Of a stretch of DNA of 64,000 nucleotides, positions 62,900 through 64,000 are shown one piece after another. Position 1 is the first letter of the stretch. Each line of letters opens with the position of its first letter. Source of the DNA: Parabacteroides massiliensis (lineage in GTDB: Bacteria; Bacteroidota; Bacteroidia; Bacteroidales; Tannerellaceae); contig NZ_LT700191.1 of the NCBI RefSeq assembly GCF_900155425.1, positions 235,918-299,917 on the forward strand, read 5' to 3'. Under the pieces are notes generated by a model. The model worked only from the letters and a program-made list of their open reading frames with translations. It was not told where the DNA came from and did not search any database. The position numbers and the translations under genes are program-made.

Positions 62900-64000
62900 A
62901 TGAAAAAGAATTATTATATAGCTCTTCTGGCTATTACCCTATTCGGCTTCTGTTCATGTAGCGATTTTTTGGATCGCATGCCGGATGATGAACTATCAGA
63001 CGGTAGTTTCTGGAAAACGCCTAATGACGCAAAAATGTTTATTGCAGACGTATATCGCCAGGTATTACCCGGAAGTAATAGTGGAGATATTGATGGCGAC
63101 ATTAATTCGGATAATGCCGTACACGGTATCAAATGGGCTGCCGGAGATGTATCCAGAGGCATTTATGATCCTGCAGCCATGGGCTGGAGCGGAGACTATA
63201 AAGCAATCCGTGCTTGTAACATTTTACTGTCTAAAATAGATAATATTCCTGATTACAACCAAGTTGATAAAGAAGCAGTTATGGGAGAAGCTCGTTTTTT
63301 ACGAGGTTATATTTATTTCGGACTTATCCAAACATTCGGTGGGGTTCCCTACGTTGACCAACCGGTAGATTTGAAAGAAATGGGAAACATTACACGTACA
63401 CCGGTTGAAGAAGTTTATACGAAAGTAATAGAAGACTTCGACTATGCAACAGCCCATTTACCTGCCGAATGGGGTAGTAGCGATTATGGACGTGCAACAA
63501 AAGGCGCAGCCAATGCTATGAAAGCACGTGCCGCATTATATTTCAAACATTATGACACAGCATCCGATGCTGCAAAAAGTGTAATGGATTCAGGAGAGTA
63601 TGAGTTGTTTGATGCCAATAATACAGGCAAGTATGCAAATTTATTTTGGGAAGAACAAGAAGCTTGTAAAGAGGCTATTTTAGTAAGACAGTTCAATGCA
63701 CCGGAATTAACAACTTACATAATCGGTTGGGGATGTTTCCCTACAAAAGGATGGGGTGGTATCAATCCGACTCAGAGTTTAGTTGATGCCTTTGAATGTG
63801 CCGATGGTTCTCCGATTGATAAATCCACAACCTACGATCCTACAAATCCATTCAAAGATCGCGATCCGCGTTTAGAAGTTTGTGTATTACATGATGGAGA
63901 AGAAATGTATGGCGTAACAATCAAAACAGCACCGCTGAAATCAAGCGGTTCCACAGGTGTTGCCCAACATAACGATGCCACAGCGACAGGTTATTACAAT
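62900..64000 (+). CDS. SusD/RagB-family lipoprotein (5' part, runs off right edge)
   Basis: 367 codons are present from the ATG at 62900, open to the end of the window. Signal peptide with a lipobox at Cys20 (F-G-F-C-S-C-S-D-F-L-D-R-M-P), then SusD helices with I-R-A-C-N-I-L-L-S-K-I near 100 and G-E-A-R-F-L-R-G-Y-I-Y-F-G-L-I-Q-T-F-G-G-V-P-Y near 130-150, and R-D-P-R-L-E-V-C-V-L near 325. It partners the upstream SusC. The degradative enzymes of this locus, if any, lie outside the window, so the substrate cannot be inferred. Confidence 0.93.
   Translation, partial: MKKNYYIALLAITLFGFCSCSDFLDRMPDDELSDGSFWKTPNDAKMFIADVYRQVLPGSNSGDIDGDINSDNAVHGIKWAAGDVSRGIYDPAAMGWSGDYKAIRACNILLSKIDNIPDYNQVDKEAVMGEARFLRGYIYFGLIQTFGGVPYVDQPVDLKEMGNITRTPVEEVYTKVIEDFDYATAHLPAEWGSSDYGRATKGAANAMKARAALYFKHYDTASDAAKSVMDSGEYELFDANNTGKYANLFWEEQEACKEAILVRQFNAPELTTYIIGWGCFPTKGWGGINPTQSLVDAFECADGSPIDKSTTYDPTNPFKDRDPRLEVCVLHDGEEMYGVTIKTAPLKSSGSTGVAQHNDATATGYYN

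Overview
The window comes from a gut-type member of the Bacteroidales, most likely a Parabacteroides or close Bacteroides relative (inference). The grounds are four SusC/SusD-type outer-membrane nutrient systems, FecR/ECF-sigma regulation, secreted GH2 beta-galactosidases, a long Bacteroidetes-type SecA, promoters of the form TTTG-N19-TAnnTTTG, and AT-rich accessory DNA around a denser housekeeping core.

Layout. 1-778: 5' end of a LacZ-type GH2 gene running off the left edge. 1.2-8.1 kb: a leftward susC-susD locus followed by a lipoprotein with an HExxH motif and a small secreted protein. Its susC is preceded by a roughly 325-bp segment bounded by inverted copies of a dyad-symmetric site, and the only good promoter box inside that segment points away from susC. 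8.3-20.7 kb: an ECF sigma / FecR / SusC / SusD / phosphoesterase locus that carries a degraded tandem duplication. It has two FecR paralogues, a sigma-gene 3' relic before the second FecR, a 3' relic of the phosphoesterase gene after susD, and a susC interrupted by a 1075-bp insertion sequence with clean terminal repeats and a 5-bp target duplication.

20.9-29.9 kb: core genes (outer-membrane barrel, DUF4105-type membrane protein, an alkaline-phosphatase-fold protein that seems to have lost its metal ligands, SecA, a TPR protein, an MBL-fold nuclease-like protein). 30-43.1 kb: a sigma-54 system. A histidine kinase and NtrC-type regulator lie downstream of a TolC-type gene, and a HlyD / four-permease / one-ATPase operon lies further on. 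Both the tolC-like and hlyD-like genes have near-perfect -24/-12 promoters, with related palindromes at the same distance upstream. A DgkA / small ORF / PAP2 group sits between them on the other strand.

43.1-53.9 kb: PepSY-like lipoprotein, GH2 enzyme, Dcu-type C4-dicarboxylate transporter, OmpA-like lipoprotein, ABC-F ATPase and a second large GH2 enzyme with a discoidin-like tail. 54-64 kb: two divergent susC/susD loci with paralogous susC 5' ends. The 1.06-kb gap between them holds three copies of the same site family as at 7.7-8.1 kb, arranged so that inversion would turn a promoter from the left operon to the right one.

The main candidate system is this set of phase-variable promoters. 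The sites share arms CGTAGTYCT and AGRACTACG around a three-base centre that is matched within a locus and differs between loci, and at both loci a TAnnTTTG box lies exactly 13 bases from the site. No recombinase gene is present in the window. No rRNA, tRNA or CRISPR array was seen.
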